Shown here in pieces: positions 1 to 9,261 of a DNA stretch of 64,000 bases (its first letter is position 1; each line of letters starts with the position of its first letter). This DNA is from Dermacoccus abyssi. GTDB taxonomy: Bacteria; Actinomycetota; Actinomycetes; Actinomycetales; Dermatophilaceae. The position numbers and the translations under genes are program-made. Location of the stretch: the NCBI RefSeq assembly GCF_003515945.1, contig NZ_QWLM01000001.1, positions 62,001-126,000 of the forward strand, read 5' to 3'. The notes beneath the pieces are model-generated. The model was given only the letters and a program-made list of their open reading frames with translations, made no database searches and had not been told where the DNA came from.

Positions 1-1
1 C

Positions 2-430
2 ACCGGCGGCTCCCGGCCCGAGCGGAACGAGGGATCCTCGTCCGCGAGCGCGGCGCCCGCCAGCTACGCCTCGGCGCCGAACCTCGGCCAGACCGGCGCC
101 GACAGCTCGGCCAGCTCGGCCGCCACGCCGCAGGAGTACGAGTCGAACCCGCCGCAGGTCATCGGTCAGAACGACGACCTGCCGGACGACTCCCTGACGA
201 TCGGACGCAGCCGCAGTAACAGCATCGTCCTCGACGACATGCTCGTCTCGCGTCGTCACGTCGTCATCACCGCCGACGAGGAAGGCCTCCTCCTGCGCGA
301 CCTCGGCTCGCGCAACGGCACCTTCGTCAACGGCCGCCGCGTCGAACAGACGCACCTGCACGAGGGCGACCGCATCGGCATCGGCGCCTCGACGTTCGAG
401 GTGCGCGACGGCTGGCTCGTCTCGGTCTGA
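2..430 (+). CDS. FHA domain protein, C-terminal part (5' end outside window)
   Basis: Only the last 142 residues are visible; the reading frame is open from base 2 to the TGA at 428-430. The first half is a low-complexity linker rich in Ala, Ser, Pro and Gly. It is followed by a forkhead-associated domain with the strand motif LTIGRS, the conserved SRRH and the GSRNGTFVNG loop, which binds phosphothreonine peptides. Such proteins usually report Ser/Thr kinase signalling. The gene lies 77 bp upstream of an exporter that carries two FHA domains, so the two are probably co-transcribed. The N-terminal domain cannot be judged from this window. Confidence 0.85.
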   Translation, partial: TGGSRPERNEGSSSASAAPASYASAPNLGQTGADSSASSAATPQEYESNPPQVIGQNDDLPDDSLTIGRSRSNSIVLDDMLVSRRHVVITADEEGLLLRDLGSRNGTFVNGRRVEQTHLHEGDRIGIGASTFEVRDGWLVSV

Positions 431-507
431 TCGCCACGCGACCGCCGGCGGGCGTGCACGCCGGTGGTCAGCTTCGTTCGAGCACGTACCAAAGGGGAAG
501 GACGAGC

Positions 508-3131
508 GTGAACGACGCTCAGCAGGAGCTGCACATCGAGGTGGAGGGGCGCCGCATCCGGCTGTCCCCAGGTCAGAGGTTGACGTTGGGGCGTGATCGG
601 GCCGCGGACGTGCCCCTCGCGAACGCCGACGTATCCCGCCGTCACGCAGAGATCCGTCATGAGAACGGCTCGTGGCAGCTTCGCGACCTCGACAGCTCGA
701 ACGGCACGTGGGTCGGCGGACACCGGGTGCGCGGATATGTCGCACTCCGTGGCGGCGAGAGTGTTCGCCTCGGCGGTGAACGCGGCGTCCCGTTCCGGGT
801 CGGAATCTCGGCGGCCCCCGCAGAACGCACGGGCTCGAACACGAGCGCCACCGAGCACGCCGGCACCGGTCCCGTTTCCGCACCCATGCCGCGCGCCAAG
901 ACCTCCTCCGGTGACACTCAGGCCACGCACACGGGTGGCCCCACGGCGGCGAGCGGCCCGCTCCCCAGGGCCGCTGCTCCGGCCAACCAGGACGGTTCCG
1001 GCGTCACGACGACCGGGCCCATCCGTCTCCCCCGCCCGCCACGGGCCCCCGAACAGCGCCGCGCAACGGGCGACGTCTTCCAGAGCTGGAGTGGGCAGGT
1101 CGAACCGCAGCCGACCGGCCGCATGACCGTCCAGGGTGCGGCTCCACAGGCCATGAACGCGCCGACCGGCACCATCACCATCGGCCGCGGTCTCGAGAAC
1201 GAGATCGTCATCAAGGACCTGCTCGCGAGCCGCCAGCACGTACGTCTCGTCCCCCAGGGCGACTCGTTCGCCGTCGAGGATCTCGGCAGCCGCAACGGCA
1301 CCTACATCAACGGTGCTCGCATTCACCGCGGAACCCTGCGCGAGGACGACCTGCTCGCCGTCGGCCGCACACGCTTCACGCTCAGGCAGGGCCGACTCGT
1401 CGCGAGTGAGGACGAAGGTGACGTCAGCTTCGTCGCCAACCACCTCTCGTTCGTCCTGCCCGACGGCAAGAAGCTGCTCGACGATGTCAGCTTCGGCCTC
1501 GAAGGTTCGAGTCTCGTCGCCGTCATCGGCCCTTCCGGCGCCGGAAAGTCGACTCTGCTCAAGGCCCTCATCGGTGCGCAGAAGGCCACCGAGGGCGAGG
1601 TCTACTACGACGGCCGTGACCTCTACGACAACTACGAGGATCTGCGCCACCGCATCGGTGTCGTGCCCCAGGACGACGTCGTCCACCCGGAGCTGACGGT
1701 CCGCCAGGCCCTGCGCTACGCCGCCGAGCTCCGGTTCCCGGACGACCTCGACAAGGAGCCGCGAGAGGAGCGCGTCGAGGAGGTCATCGACGAACTCGGC
1801 CTCACGGCGCACGCCGACACCCAGGTGGCGCGCCTGTCCGGTGGTCAGCGCAAGCGCACCTCGGTTGCTCTGGAGCTGCTCACCCGCCCGTCGCTGCTCT
1901 TCCTCGACGAGCCGACCTCGGGCCTCGACCCGGGCCTCGACAAGCGTGTCATGCTCACCCTGCGCGGCCTCGCCGACGGCGGCCGCACCGTCGTCGTCAT
2001 CACCCACAACGTGGCGAGCCTCGGCGTGTGTGACCGCGTGCTCATGCTCGCTCCGGGCGGCAAGGTGGCCTTTTTCGGCCCGCCCGAGGAGATGCTGCCG
2101 TTCTTCTCCGCGTCTGACCACGCCGACGTGTTCAACACCGTGACCGACGACCCGGAGCGCTCGCAGGACACGTTCCGCCGCTCTGCGCTCATGGACAGCC
2201 ACGTCTCCGCGCCGCTCAGTGCACCTCGCTCACCGGCATCGACGACCGAGGACAAGGCTCCGCGCCAGCAGACGATCGGACGCCAGCTGTCGACGCTCAT
2301 CCGCCGTCAGTTCCGCGTCATTGCGGCCGACCGGGGCTTTGTCGGATTCATGCTCCTGCTGCCCATCGCGCTGGCGGGCCTCGCCATGCTCGTGCCGGGC
2401 AGCCACGGGCTGCACACCGTCTTCTTCGAGAAGGAAGTCGCTGCCGCAGGGGGTGATCCGAGCAAGGTCACGCTGACCCCCGAATCGAGTCAGATCATGA
2501 CGCTCATCGTCATGGGTTCGGTGTTCATGGGCCTCGCCGCGACGATCCGAGAACTCGTCGCCGAGCGACCGATCTTCCTTCGGGAGAAGGCTGTCGGCCT
2601 CTCCCCGTTCGCCTACATCGGGAGCAAGGCCGTCACGTACGGTCTGCTCATCGCCGTGCAGTGCGGCGTCATGGTGGCCCTCGTCATCCTCGGCAAGGGT
2701 GCTCCGGACGCAGCGGTCACCCTCGGCAGCCCGATTCTCGAGACCTACCTCATCGCGTTCCTCACCGGTCTCGCGGCTGTCGGTATCGGCCTCGCGCTCT
2801 CGAGCTTCGCGAAGACGAACGAGCAGGTCATGCCGATGCTCGTCATCGTCATCATGGGCGCCCTGGTGTTCTCCGGCGGACTGTTCGACCTCAACTCGGC
2901 GGCCATGCGCGCCATGGGCAGTATCTTCCCGAGCCGCTGGGGTCTCGCGCTCGGCGCACAGACCGCGACGTGCACCAGAGCCTCACCATCCCCGGGCGCG
3001 AGCGTGAGTGGGATCCGTTCTGGCTGCGCGACAGCAGCAAGTGGGCTCTCGGCGCTGCCATCCTCATCGTGCAGTTCGTCGTGGCCTTCCTCGTGGCCCT
3101 CGTGAGCACGCGCCGCCGCAAGAGCATGTGA
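508..3131 (+). CDS. FHA-FHA-ABC-2 exporter (Rv1747-like), frameshifted near the 3' end
   Basis: Predicted ABCG-type half transporter fused to two FHA domains. I chose the GTG at 508 because AGGGGAAGG lies just upstream. FHA1 spans about residues 7-98 and FHA2 about 220-298 (GSRNGTYING), with a Pro/Ser-rich linker between. The ATPase has Walker A GPSGAGKST near 341, signature LSGGQRKR near 443 and LFLDEPTSGLD near 463. An ABC-2 membrane domain starts near residue 610. At about 2965 the frame breaks: the original frame runs into a meaningless Ser-rich tail ending at 3105, while the next frame gives a sensible last segment (DVHQSLTIPG, a hydrophobic helix, STRRRKSM) ending at 3131. One base appears missing. 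The M. tuberculosis homologue Rv1747 is regulated by the kinase PknF. Confidence 0.85.
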
Positions 3132-3147
3132 CGGCTGCGCGGGCGCG

Positions 3148-4188
3148 TCAGTAGCGCAGGTCGCTCCAGACACCCGCGTGGTCCGTGCCCTCGACGGTGA
3201 CGATGCCCGCCTGCTCCGGCACGAAGCCGCGGGTCAGGATGTGGTCGATCTGGCTGAAGGCCGGGATCGAGCCGCCCATCGGCCATGTGGGGCGCCAAGC
3301 ACCGTGGACGTGCGGATAGGCGTCCACCATCCCGCGGGACAACTGCCGGAACGCGGGGTGGGCTCTCGAGGCGTTGAAGTCCCCCGCCATGACGACGTGC
3401 TCGGCTGTCCGCTCACGCTGCCACTCCCCCTCCGCCCGTAGCTGGGGACGCCACTGCGCGACACCGTCGCGAAGCGGCGGGTAGGTGTGAACGCCCTTGA
3501 CGACGATCTGTGCGCCCGGTGCGCGCACGCGTACCACAGGCGACTGGAGATCCCACGGGCCGAGCTCGGTGTCGGCGTCCAGCGTCTCGGTCGGGAACCT
3601 CGACAGGATCACGGTCCCGCGTGAGCCGTCGTCGATCATGCCGCGTGAGCGGTGCGGAAAGCGCTGGGCGAGGCCTGCCTCGTCGAGGGAGCGCAGACGC
3701 GCCGTCGTCATCTCGACGAAGACGACGACGTCCGGATTCGTCTCGCGAACCGCCTCCATGACGGAGGCCGATTCCGCTTCTCCCAGTTCGCTGTTGAGGG
3801 AGAGCACACGAAGATGGTGATCGCCGGCCCTGGCTGCGACCTCGCCTGGCACGTCCGGGTGACTGCTCAGGGCGACGGCAGCAGCGAGTGTGCTCACCAC
3901 GAGCGGCACCAGCGCGACGAAGCTCGCTCGTGTTCGCACAACGAGCGTGAGGGCGAGGCAACCGAACGCGGCGATGATCCACACCGGCGTGAGGGCCTGA
4001 AGGACCGGCACGACGTTCCCGGCGAGAACATCAACCCACATGAGGGAAGCGAGCAACGCCACCCCGAGCGAAGCGGCCGCCACGAACCGGCCGGCGGTAC
4101 GCCGCAACGGCGGAACTCCACGACCGCTCGGACCGACACTCTGCCGCGGAGCCGACGCCGTGAAATCAGCGGGGCCGGACTCGCTCAT
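3148..4188 (-). CDS. membrane-anchored endonuclease/exonuclease/phosphatase family protein
   Basis: A 346-residue protein with three N-terminal hydrophobic helices (about residues 35-110) followed by an exonuclease-endonuclease-phosphatase fold facing outside. Family motifs are visible: LSLNSE, VFVEMT with the metal-binding Glu, AGDFNAS, the Asp-His of IDHILT and the terminal GTDHAGV with the catalytic His. The substrate, whether nucleic acid, phospholipid or sugar phosphate, cannot be told. The ATG overlaps the stop of the upstream S4 gene by 4 nt (ATGA), so translation is coupled and the two form an operon. Confidence 0.85.
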   Translation of the reverse strand: MSESGPADFTASAPRQSVGPSGRGVPPLRRTAGRFVAAASLGVALLASLMWVDVLAGNVVPVLQALTPVWIIAAFGCLALTLVVRTRASFVALVPLVVSTLAAAVALSSHPDVPGEVAARAGDHHLRVLSLNSELGEAESASVMEAVRETNPDVVVFVEMTTARLRSLDEAGLAQRFPHRSRGMIDDGSRGTVILSRFPTETLDADTELGPWDLQSPVVRVRAPGAQIVVKGVHTYPPLRDGVAQWRPQLRAEGEWQRERTAEHVVMAGDFNASRAHPAFRQLSRGMVDAYPHVHGAWRPTWPMGGSIPAFSQIDHILTRGFVPEQAGIVTVEGTDHAGVWSDLRY

Positions 4189-4571
4189 CCGCCGAAGACC
4201 TGTCGCAGTCGGTCCATCTCCCGACGGTCCTTCTTCGTCGGACGCCCTGCACCGCGGTCGCGTACGGGCACCTGCGGGATGACCTCGCGGGGGCGCTCCG
4301 GGGTGCGGTCGTCGTAGCAGCGTGCCGCGACGGGGGCGCCGACGCGCTTGCTGATGAGGTCCACGACCCCGAGGATCCGATCGAAGCCGTGCTGACGAAC
4401 GCGCACCTCGTCACCGACGGAGACGTTCGTGGCGGGTTTCGCGCTCACACCGTTGATTCTCACGTGACCGGCCTTGCAGCCGCTCGTCGCGGCCGAGCGT
4501 GTCTTGTAGACGCGCACGGACCACAGCCACACGTCGACGCGGACGCTGCCGCGCTTTACAGGAGTGCTCAC
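4185..4571 (-). CDS. S4 domain RNA-binding protein (Hsp15/HslR-like)
   Basis: A 128-residue protein with an S4 RNA-binding fold in its first 65 residues (VDVWLWSVRVYKTRS, then GHVRINGVSAKP and VGDEVRVRQ) and a basic C-terminus (GRPTKKDRREMDRLRQ). Hsp15 relatives bind stalled large ribosomal subunits that carry peptidyl-tRNA. The GTG start at 4571 sits 6 nt after a TAGGCT hexamer, so the transcript is probably leaderless. It is the first gene of a two-gene operon with the nuclease-fold protein. Confidence 0.85.
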   Translation of the reverse strand: MSTPVKRGSVRVDVWLWSVRVYKTRSAATSGCKAGHVRINGVSAKPATNVSVGDEVRVRQHGFDRILGVVDLISKRVGAPVAARCYDDRTPERPREVIPQVPVRDRGAGRPTKKDRREMDRLRQVFGG

Positions 4572-4577
4572 CCGCTC

Positions 4578-4583
4578 AGCCTA
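4578..4583 (-). promoter_or_regulatory. -10 element, leaderless promoter of the S4 gene
   Basis: TAGGCT on the minus strand followed by 6 nt and the GTG start at 4571. The spacing puts transcription initiation at or next to the start codon, and there is no ribosome binding site between them. Confidence 0.55.
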
Positions 4584-4654
4584 GGCAGGCAGGCTGCGGC
4601 CCGACTGCATGTTCGCTCCGAGAACGCCCCTGGAGCCTCGAGGAGACGAAAAGA

Positions 4655-4692
4655 CGACGTCCGCTCCTCGCCGGAGCGAGGAACGGACGTCG
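4655..4692 (-). terminator. intrinsic terminator after the secreted-protein gene
   Basis: A hairpin with a 9-bp outer stem (CGACGTCCG/CGGACGTCG) and an inner CCTCGC/GCGAGG stem, followed on the minus strand by TCTTTTCG. It lies 14 bp past the stop of the gene ending at 4706. Confidence 0.75.
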
Positions 4693-4705
4693 AAGGGCTG
4701 AGCGA

Positions 4706-5785
4706 TCAGTGCATGAACCGCCGGCGTAGGAGAACCGCACCTGCGGCGAGCACCCCCGCAACGGCCAGGCCCGTCAGGCTCGCGCGAGAACTCGCCGCCG
4801 TGTGCGCCGGCGCCTCGTAGTCGGTCTGCACAGTCGGTCCGACGGCCGCAGGGGCCTGAGCCTGCGGCGCTGCTGCCGGCACGGCAGCAGGACGGGCCAC
4901 CACAGGCGACGCGGGGCGCGGGGCGACTGCACGCGGCGTGGCGACCGGGGCCTTCGGCGCCATCGGCTTCGAGACGGGCTTGGTGGCGGGCTTCGGGGCC
5001 ACGACGCCGCAGCGCAGCGACGTCGAGGTGCGGGCGCCGACGGCACCCGTGGCCGGGTTGACGAAGGCGACCGCGTGGCGGCCGTTCGGCACACCGATGG
5101 CTCCGTAGTCGTGGCTCTGCGGCAGCACCCGGGCGCCGGCGTACCCGCGACCGTCGAGGGTGACGTTCCAACGCGCTTCGGTCGCCGCAAGGTTGATCGC
5201 CCAGACGCCGATGTAGCCCTGACCCTTGTCGCACACGGAGCCGAGAATCTCGACCGCCGCCGGATAGCGGATACCCATTTCCTCCGCGATCTGGTGACGC
5301 TCGGCCACCGAGGCGTTCTTGATCGTCCAGGCGAGGATCTCGTCGTCGTTCGTCGCATCCTCAGGGTTCTTCGGCGCCTTCATGCCGAAGACCTTCTCCG
5401 GCACGGCGCCGGAGGGCTTCGACGTGGACTCTCCCGCGGGCGTCTTGACCGGCATCGTGGCTGCGGGCTTCGGCGCAGGTGTCACCGTCGCGGACCGCTC
5501 GAGCGTTGTGGCGGCGGCCGGGCCCGCGGACGGGACGGTTGCTGCGGGCACAGTCTGAGGGGCTCGCGTCGCCCTCGCCGCGTCGGTCTCCTCCGCAGCC
5601 TCCTGCTGGCCCGTCGTTGCCGGAGCCACCTTCGCCGCGTCGTCGGCCGTCAGCACGACCGGGGGCGTGACATCGGCGGCCGCTGCACTGGGGGCGATGG
5701 CGAGCCCGCCGAGAACGAGTGCGGGGAAGAACGCCGACGTGACGGCGGTGCGACGCAGACACGTACGCAGGACGGAAGAGGGCAT
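4706..5785 (-). CDS. secreted protein with C-terminal membrane anchor, function unknown
   Basis: I do not recognise this 359-residue protein. I chose the ATG at 5785 because GGAG precedes it and a signal peptide follows at once (Arg-rich start, hydrophobic stretch, cut after APSAAAA). Next comes an Ala/Thr/Pro-rich region, then a compact part (about residues 150-255) with two cysteines (SVCDKGQG and SLRCGV) that could form a disulfide. A long Pro/Ala/Lys-rich stalk follows, and the end is a hydrophobic helix with RRRFMH. This resembles a sortase-type tail, but there is no LPxTG-like motif, so it is probably a single-pass membrane anchor. Confidence 0.7.
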   Translation of the reverse strand: MPSSVLRTCLRRTAVTSAFFPALVLGGLAIAPSAAAADVTPPVVLTADDAAKVAPATTGQQEAAEETDAARATRAPQTVPAATVPSAGPAAATTLERSATVTPAPKPAATMPVKTPAGESTSKPSGAVPEKVFGMKAPKNPEDATNDDEILAWTIKNASVAERHQIAEEMGIRYPAAVEILGSVCDKGQGYIGVWAINLAATEARWNVTLDGRGYAGARVLPQSHDYGAIGVPNGRHAVAFVNPATGAVGARTSTSLRCGVVAPKPATKPVSKPMAPKAPVATPRAVAPRPASPVVARPAAVPAAAPQAQAPAAVGPTVQTDYEAPAHTAASSRASLTGLAVAGVLAAGAVLLRRRFMH

Positions 5786-5907
5786 GAAGACTCCGGGGAA
5801 AGCGCAGAAGAAGGCGCGACGACGTCGCAAGACGAATCCTCCCACGCGCTCGGCCCGGAGAGGACACCCAGCTGACATTGTGACCAACTTGTTGCGTGAG
5901 CACGCAA

Positions 5908-5941
5908 AAGGCCCGGAACCTCGTTCGAGATTCCGGGCCTT
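5908..5941 (-). terminator. intrinsic terminator of the initiator tRNA
   Basis: An 11-bp perfect stem (AAGGCCCGGAA/TTCCGGGCCTT) with a 12-nt loop, followed on the minus strand by a T run. It starts 25 bp beyond the tRNA 3' end. Confidence 0.85.
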
Positions 5942-5965
5942 CCGTGGTCCGACGTTGGACCGCAG

Positions 5966-6039
5966 TAGCGGGGACAGGATTTGAACCTGCGACCTCCGGG
6001 TTATGAGCCCGGCGAGCTACCGAGCTGCTCCACCCCGCG
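5966..6039 (-). tRNA. initiator tRNA-Met (CAU)
   Basis: A 74-nt cloverleaf on the minus strand: acceptor CGCGGGG/CCCCGCT, anticodon CAU at 6003-6005, T loop TTCAAAT. Two initiator hallmarks are present: an unpaired first acceptor position (C1 opposite U72) and GGG/CCC at the base of the anticodon stem (CCGGG, loop CTCATAA, CCCGG). The CCA end is not encoded. Confidence 0.95.
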
Positions 6040-6083
6040 TCGGTATGCCTCAACCTTAAGAGCAGGTGAACGGAATACGCAAA

Positions 6084-6119
6084 TCGGTGGCGGCGTGAGG
6101 TGCCTCACGCCGCCACCGA
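6084..6119 (-). terminator. hairpin terminator after the UPF0182 gene
   Basis: A nearly perfect 36-nt palindrome whose arms start TCGGTGGCGGCGTGAGG, followed on the minus strand by TTTGCG. It lies 6 bp beyond the stop at 6126. Confidence 0.7.
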
Positions 6120-6125
6120 CGCGCC

Positions 6126-9100
6126 TCACTTCGCCGTGACCGAGCCCGACGGCGCGGCCGACGTGGCCGAATCGAGAGCCTTCTGCAGACGCTGCTGCGC
6201 CTCGCCGTAGGCCTTCCAGTCGCCCTTCTTCATGGCGGCCTGCCCGTCGTCGTACGCCTTCTGCAGATCCTTCAGGGCCTTGTCGAGCGTTGCGTTGGAC
6301 GAGGTCGACGGCTTCGTCGTCGAATCCTTCCCGGAGTCCTTCTCCGAGTCCTTGGCCGAATTCGCGTCGTCCTGGGACGGCTGCGGCGCCCCGTCCGCTC
6401 CGGAGTCTCCTGCGAACAGATCGTCGAGCGCCGCCTCGAGGGTCGGCGCCCATGCGAGCTTGTTGCCGAACCCGACGACGACCGCACGCTGCAGCGGGTA
6501 GGACGTTGCACCACGGGCCTGGATGTAGATGGGCTCGACGTAGAGGAAGCCTCCCCCGACGGGCAGCGTGAGTAGGTTGCCGCGCGCCACCGTCGAACCG
6601 GACTGTCGCGCCTGGCTGAGGAACTGCGTGAGGGGCACGCTGCCGTCGGCCGAGGTGCGCGTCGTCGAGTCGAGATCGTTCTGGAACTGCGCCGGGCCCG
6701 TGACCGAGGTCGAACCGGGCATCTCGAGCAGACGCACCCGCCCGTAGCTCGAGGCCTTCTTGCCCGCCTCGGAGCCTGCGTCGGAGTCGACCGACAGGTA
6801 GCCGGTGAGGTTCTGTCGCGAACCGACCGGAATGTACGTGGACGTGAGCGAGTAACTCGGCGCCTTCTGCCCCGGCATCGCGAGCGTGAGGTAGTACGGC
6901 GGCTGGGGCTGGCCCTTGGCGTTCTCACCGGCCGTCGGGTCGTCCGGCACCTGCCACTGGTCACTCGCGTTGAAGAACTCACCCGCATCGTTCTGGTGGT
7001 AGGTCTCGAGCACCGTTCGCTGCACCTTGAACAGGTCCGAGGGGTAACGAACGTGAGAGACGAGGTCGGCGCTCATCTGCGACATCGGCTTCACCGAACC
7101 GCCGAACGCCTTCGTCCAAGCCTTGAGCATCGGGTCGTTCGGCTCCCACGCGTAGAGCTTCACCTCGCCGCTGTAGGCGTCGACCGTGGCCTTGACCGAG
7201 TTGCGGATGTAGTTGACCTGGCCGTCACGCAGCGCACGGACGTTGCGCGAGGTCGCCGTCGTCGAGTCCGAGGTCGCACCGGAAAGGTTCGACTTCGCCG
7301 CGCCCGGGTAGTTGTCGCTCGTCGTGTACCCGTCGACGATCCACTGCACGCGCCCGTCGACGACGCTCGGGTAGACGTCGCCGTCCGTGGTGAGCCACGG
7401 CGCCACGGCCTTGACGCGCTCGGACGGGTCGCGGTTGTCGATGATGCGGCTGCCGTCGCTCACCGCGTCGGACAACAGGATGTTTTTGTCGCCGTACGTC
7501 ACGGCGTACGCGAGACGGCTCATCGGGTTCGACAGCGCCACGCCGCCCTTGCCGGCGTAGCGCGTGCGCTTCTGCTCACCGGAGGCGTCGGGGTGGTCGA
7601 GTTCGCGAGCGCCCTGGCCGCCGACGATGGAGAAGCCGGGCATGTCCTCGCCGAAGTAGATACGCGGTTCGTACTTGCCGAGCACCCCGCTCGTCGGCAT
7701 GTCCTTCTCGACGAAGACGGGCGCACCCTCGGACGTGAGCTTTCCGCCGTCGGCCGCAACGACGCCGTAGCCGTGCGTGTACACGGTGTGGTCGTTGACC
7801 CAGTTGCGCTGCGAGGCGGGCACACCAGCGAGGTTGAGGCCGCGTACCGCAACGACGGTGTCGCGCTTCTCGCCGTTCGTCGTGTAGCGGTCGACGTCGA
7901 GGCTGGCCGGGAAGCGGTAGTAGTTCACGCGCCCCTGCAGCTGCTGGAACGTGGCGCCGACGACGGTGGGGTCGAGCAGGCGGATACCGCGCATCGTCGC
8001 GGTGTCACCACGCAGCTGCCCACCGGATGCGTCGGTCGTCGCGCTGTAGCTGCGCCGATCGATGTCGCCGAGCCCGTAGGCCCTCATCGTGGCCGCCATC
8101 GCGTCCTTGATGTACGGGGTCTCCTTGCTCGCCTCCGAGGGCTTGACCTGGAAGCGCTGGACGAACGCCGGATACACCTGACCGACGAGCACCGCCACCG
8201 CCGTCATCATGGCGACGCCGACGAGCGGTACGCGCCAGGTGCCCGTCACGATGGTCGCGATGAACATGGCCGCGCAGCACAGCGCCGCGAGGGCGAGGAC
8301 GCCGCGCGTCGGAATGATCGCGTGATCGACCGTGTACGTGACGCCGGTGATGCGCGATCCCGCAGCCGTCGTGCTCTCGTAGCGCGACAGCCAGAAGGAA
8401 CCGGCGCGCACGAGCAGGAGCGCAGCCGCGAGGACGCACAGGTGCACGCGAGCCGCGGCCGACGTACGGGGGCTGCGGGAATGAGCGCCTCCCCCGGCAC
8501 CGCGGAAGTTGAGGCCGCCGTAGAGGTAGTGCGCGAGCAGCGCCGCCAGGAGGGCGAGCATGAGCACCATCGTGAGGAAGCCGACGAGAAAGCTCAGCCA
8601 CGGCACGGTGAAGACGAAGAAGCCGATGTCCTTGTTGAAGTGGGCGTCCTTCGTGCCGAACGGAACACGGTTCAACCACAGGAGGGCGAGCTTCCACTGC
8701 GAGGCCGCTGTCGCGCCACCGAAGAAGCCGACGAGCGCCGGGACGGCCATCCACACTCGGCGACGGATCGGCTCGAAGGCGCCGCGGTAGCGCTCCATGA
8801 CGAGCTCATCGTCGGATTCCGGCACGATGACGGGCCGTGCCCGGTGCGCCACGGCGAGGGACGTCCAGACCGCGCCGCCGGTGAGGAGCGCCCCGATGAC
8901 GAACAGCACGCCCTGGGTGATCCACTGGGTTCGCAGCACGCCGACGAAGCCGACGGAGTCGAACCAGGCCCACTGCGTCCACGCGCCGGCGACGAGCCGA
9001 ACGAGGAAGATCGCTGCGATGAGCCCACCGACGACGAGCCCGAGGCGCCTCGCACGCTTGACCGAACGGGGGTCGAGAGCAACCTGCTGCTCGCCGCCTT

Positions 9101-9131
9101 CGGGCACCCGATCTGCAGGCACCGGCCCCAC
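6126..9131 (-). CDS. UPF0182 family large membrane protein
   Basis: About 1001 residues, the usual length of this actinobacterial family (Rv3193c-like). About seven hydrophobic helices fill the first 330 residues. A large extracytoplasmic domain follows, with family segments such as TPYIKDAMAATMRAYGL, TVYTHGYGVVAA and YPSDLFKVQR. The last 90 residues are a charged Asp/Ser/Lys linker and a predicted coiled coil (ALKDLQKAYDDGQAAMKKGD). The biochemical function is unknown. The start is uncertain between GTG at 9131 and GTG at 9122, the latter having AAGGGG at a better distance. It is divergent from the PPA1309-type gene. Confidence 0.9.
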   Translation of the reverse strand: MGPVPADRVPEGGEQQVALDPRSVKRARRLGLVVGGLIAAIFLVRLVAGAWTQWAWFDSVGFVGVLRTQWITQGVLFVIGALLTGGAVWTSLAVAHRARPVIVPESDDELVMERYRGAFEPIRRRVWMAVPALVGFFGGATAASQWKLALLWLNRVPFGTKDAHFNKDIGFFVFTVPWLSFLVGFLTMVLMLALLAALLAHYLYGGLNFRGAGGGAHSRSPRTSAAARVHLCVLAAALLLVRAGSFWLSRYESTTAAGSRITGVTYTVDHAIIPTRGVLALAALCCAAMFIATIVTGTWRVPLVGVAMMTAVAVLVGQVYPAFVQRFQVKPSEASKETPYIKDAMAATMRAYGLGDIDRRSYSATTDASGGQLRGDTATMRGIRLLDPTVVGATFQQLQGRVNYYRFPASLDVDRYTTNGEKRDTVVAVRGLNLAGVPASQRNWVNDHTVYTHGYGVVAADGGKLTSEGAPVFVEKDMPTSGVLGKYEPRIYFGEDMPGFSIVGGQGARELDHPDASGEQKRTRYAGKGGVALSNPMSRLAYAVTYGDKNILLSDAVSDGSRIIDNRDPSERVKAVAPWLTTDGDVYPSVVDGRVQWIVDGYTTSDNYPGAAKSNLSGATSDSTTATSRNVRALRDGQVNYIRNSVKATVDAYSGEVKLYAWEPNDPMLKAWTKAFGGSVKPMSQMSADLVSHVRYPSDLFKVQRTVLETYHQNDAGEFFNASDQWQVPDDPTAGENAKGQPQPPYYLTLAMPGQKAPSYSLTSTYIPVGSRQNLTGYLSVDSDAGSEAGKKASSYGRVRLLEMPGSTSVTGPAQFQNDLDSTTRTSADGSVPLTQFLSQARQSGSTVARGNLLTLPVGGGFLYVEPIYIQARGATSYPLQRAVVVGFGNKLAWAPTLEAALDDLFAGDSGADGAPQPSQDDANSAKDSEKDSGKDSTTKPSTSSNATLDKALKDLQKAYDDGQAAMKKGDWKAYGEAQQRLQKALDSATSAAPSGSVTAK

Positions 9132-9248
9132 CCCTTCACCCGCGCAGCGCGCGTTCGTTCGCGCTCAGCGCGCAGACTCGTTCCAGCGTTCTGCCTCAAC
9201 CTAACCCGTGGCCCACCTCACGCGTGCGGGCGGGGTCCCCGGGCCGCC

Positions 9249-9254
9249 TACGAT
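9249..9254 (+). promoter_or_regulatory. -10 element, leaderless promoter of the PPA1309-type gene
   Basis: TACGAT followed by 7 nt and the ATG at 9262, with no ribosome binding site. Confidence 0.55.
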
Positions 9255-9261
9255 GGGATCC

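Noticed and set aside
256-2202. 648-codon frame antisense to the FHA-ABC gene
   Set aside because: Same artefact; spans two real genes on the other strand.
2940-2980. Programmed frameshift in the FHA-ABC gene
   Set aside because: No slippery heptamer, stop-codon context or downstream pseudoknot is apparent; a plain deletion is simpler.
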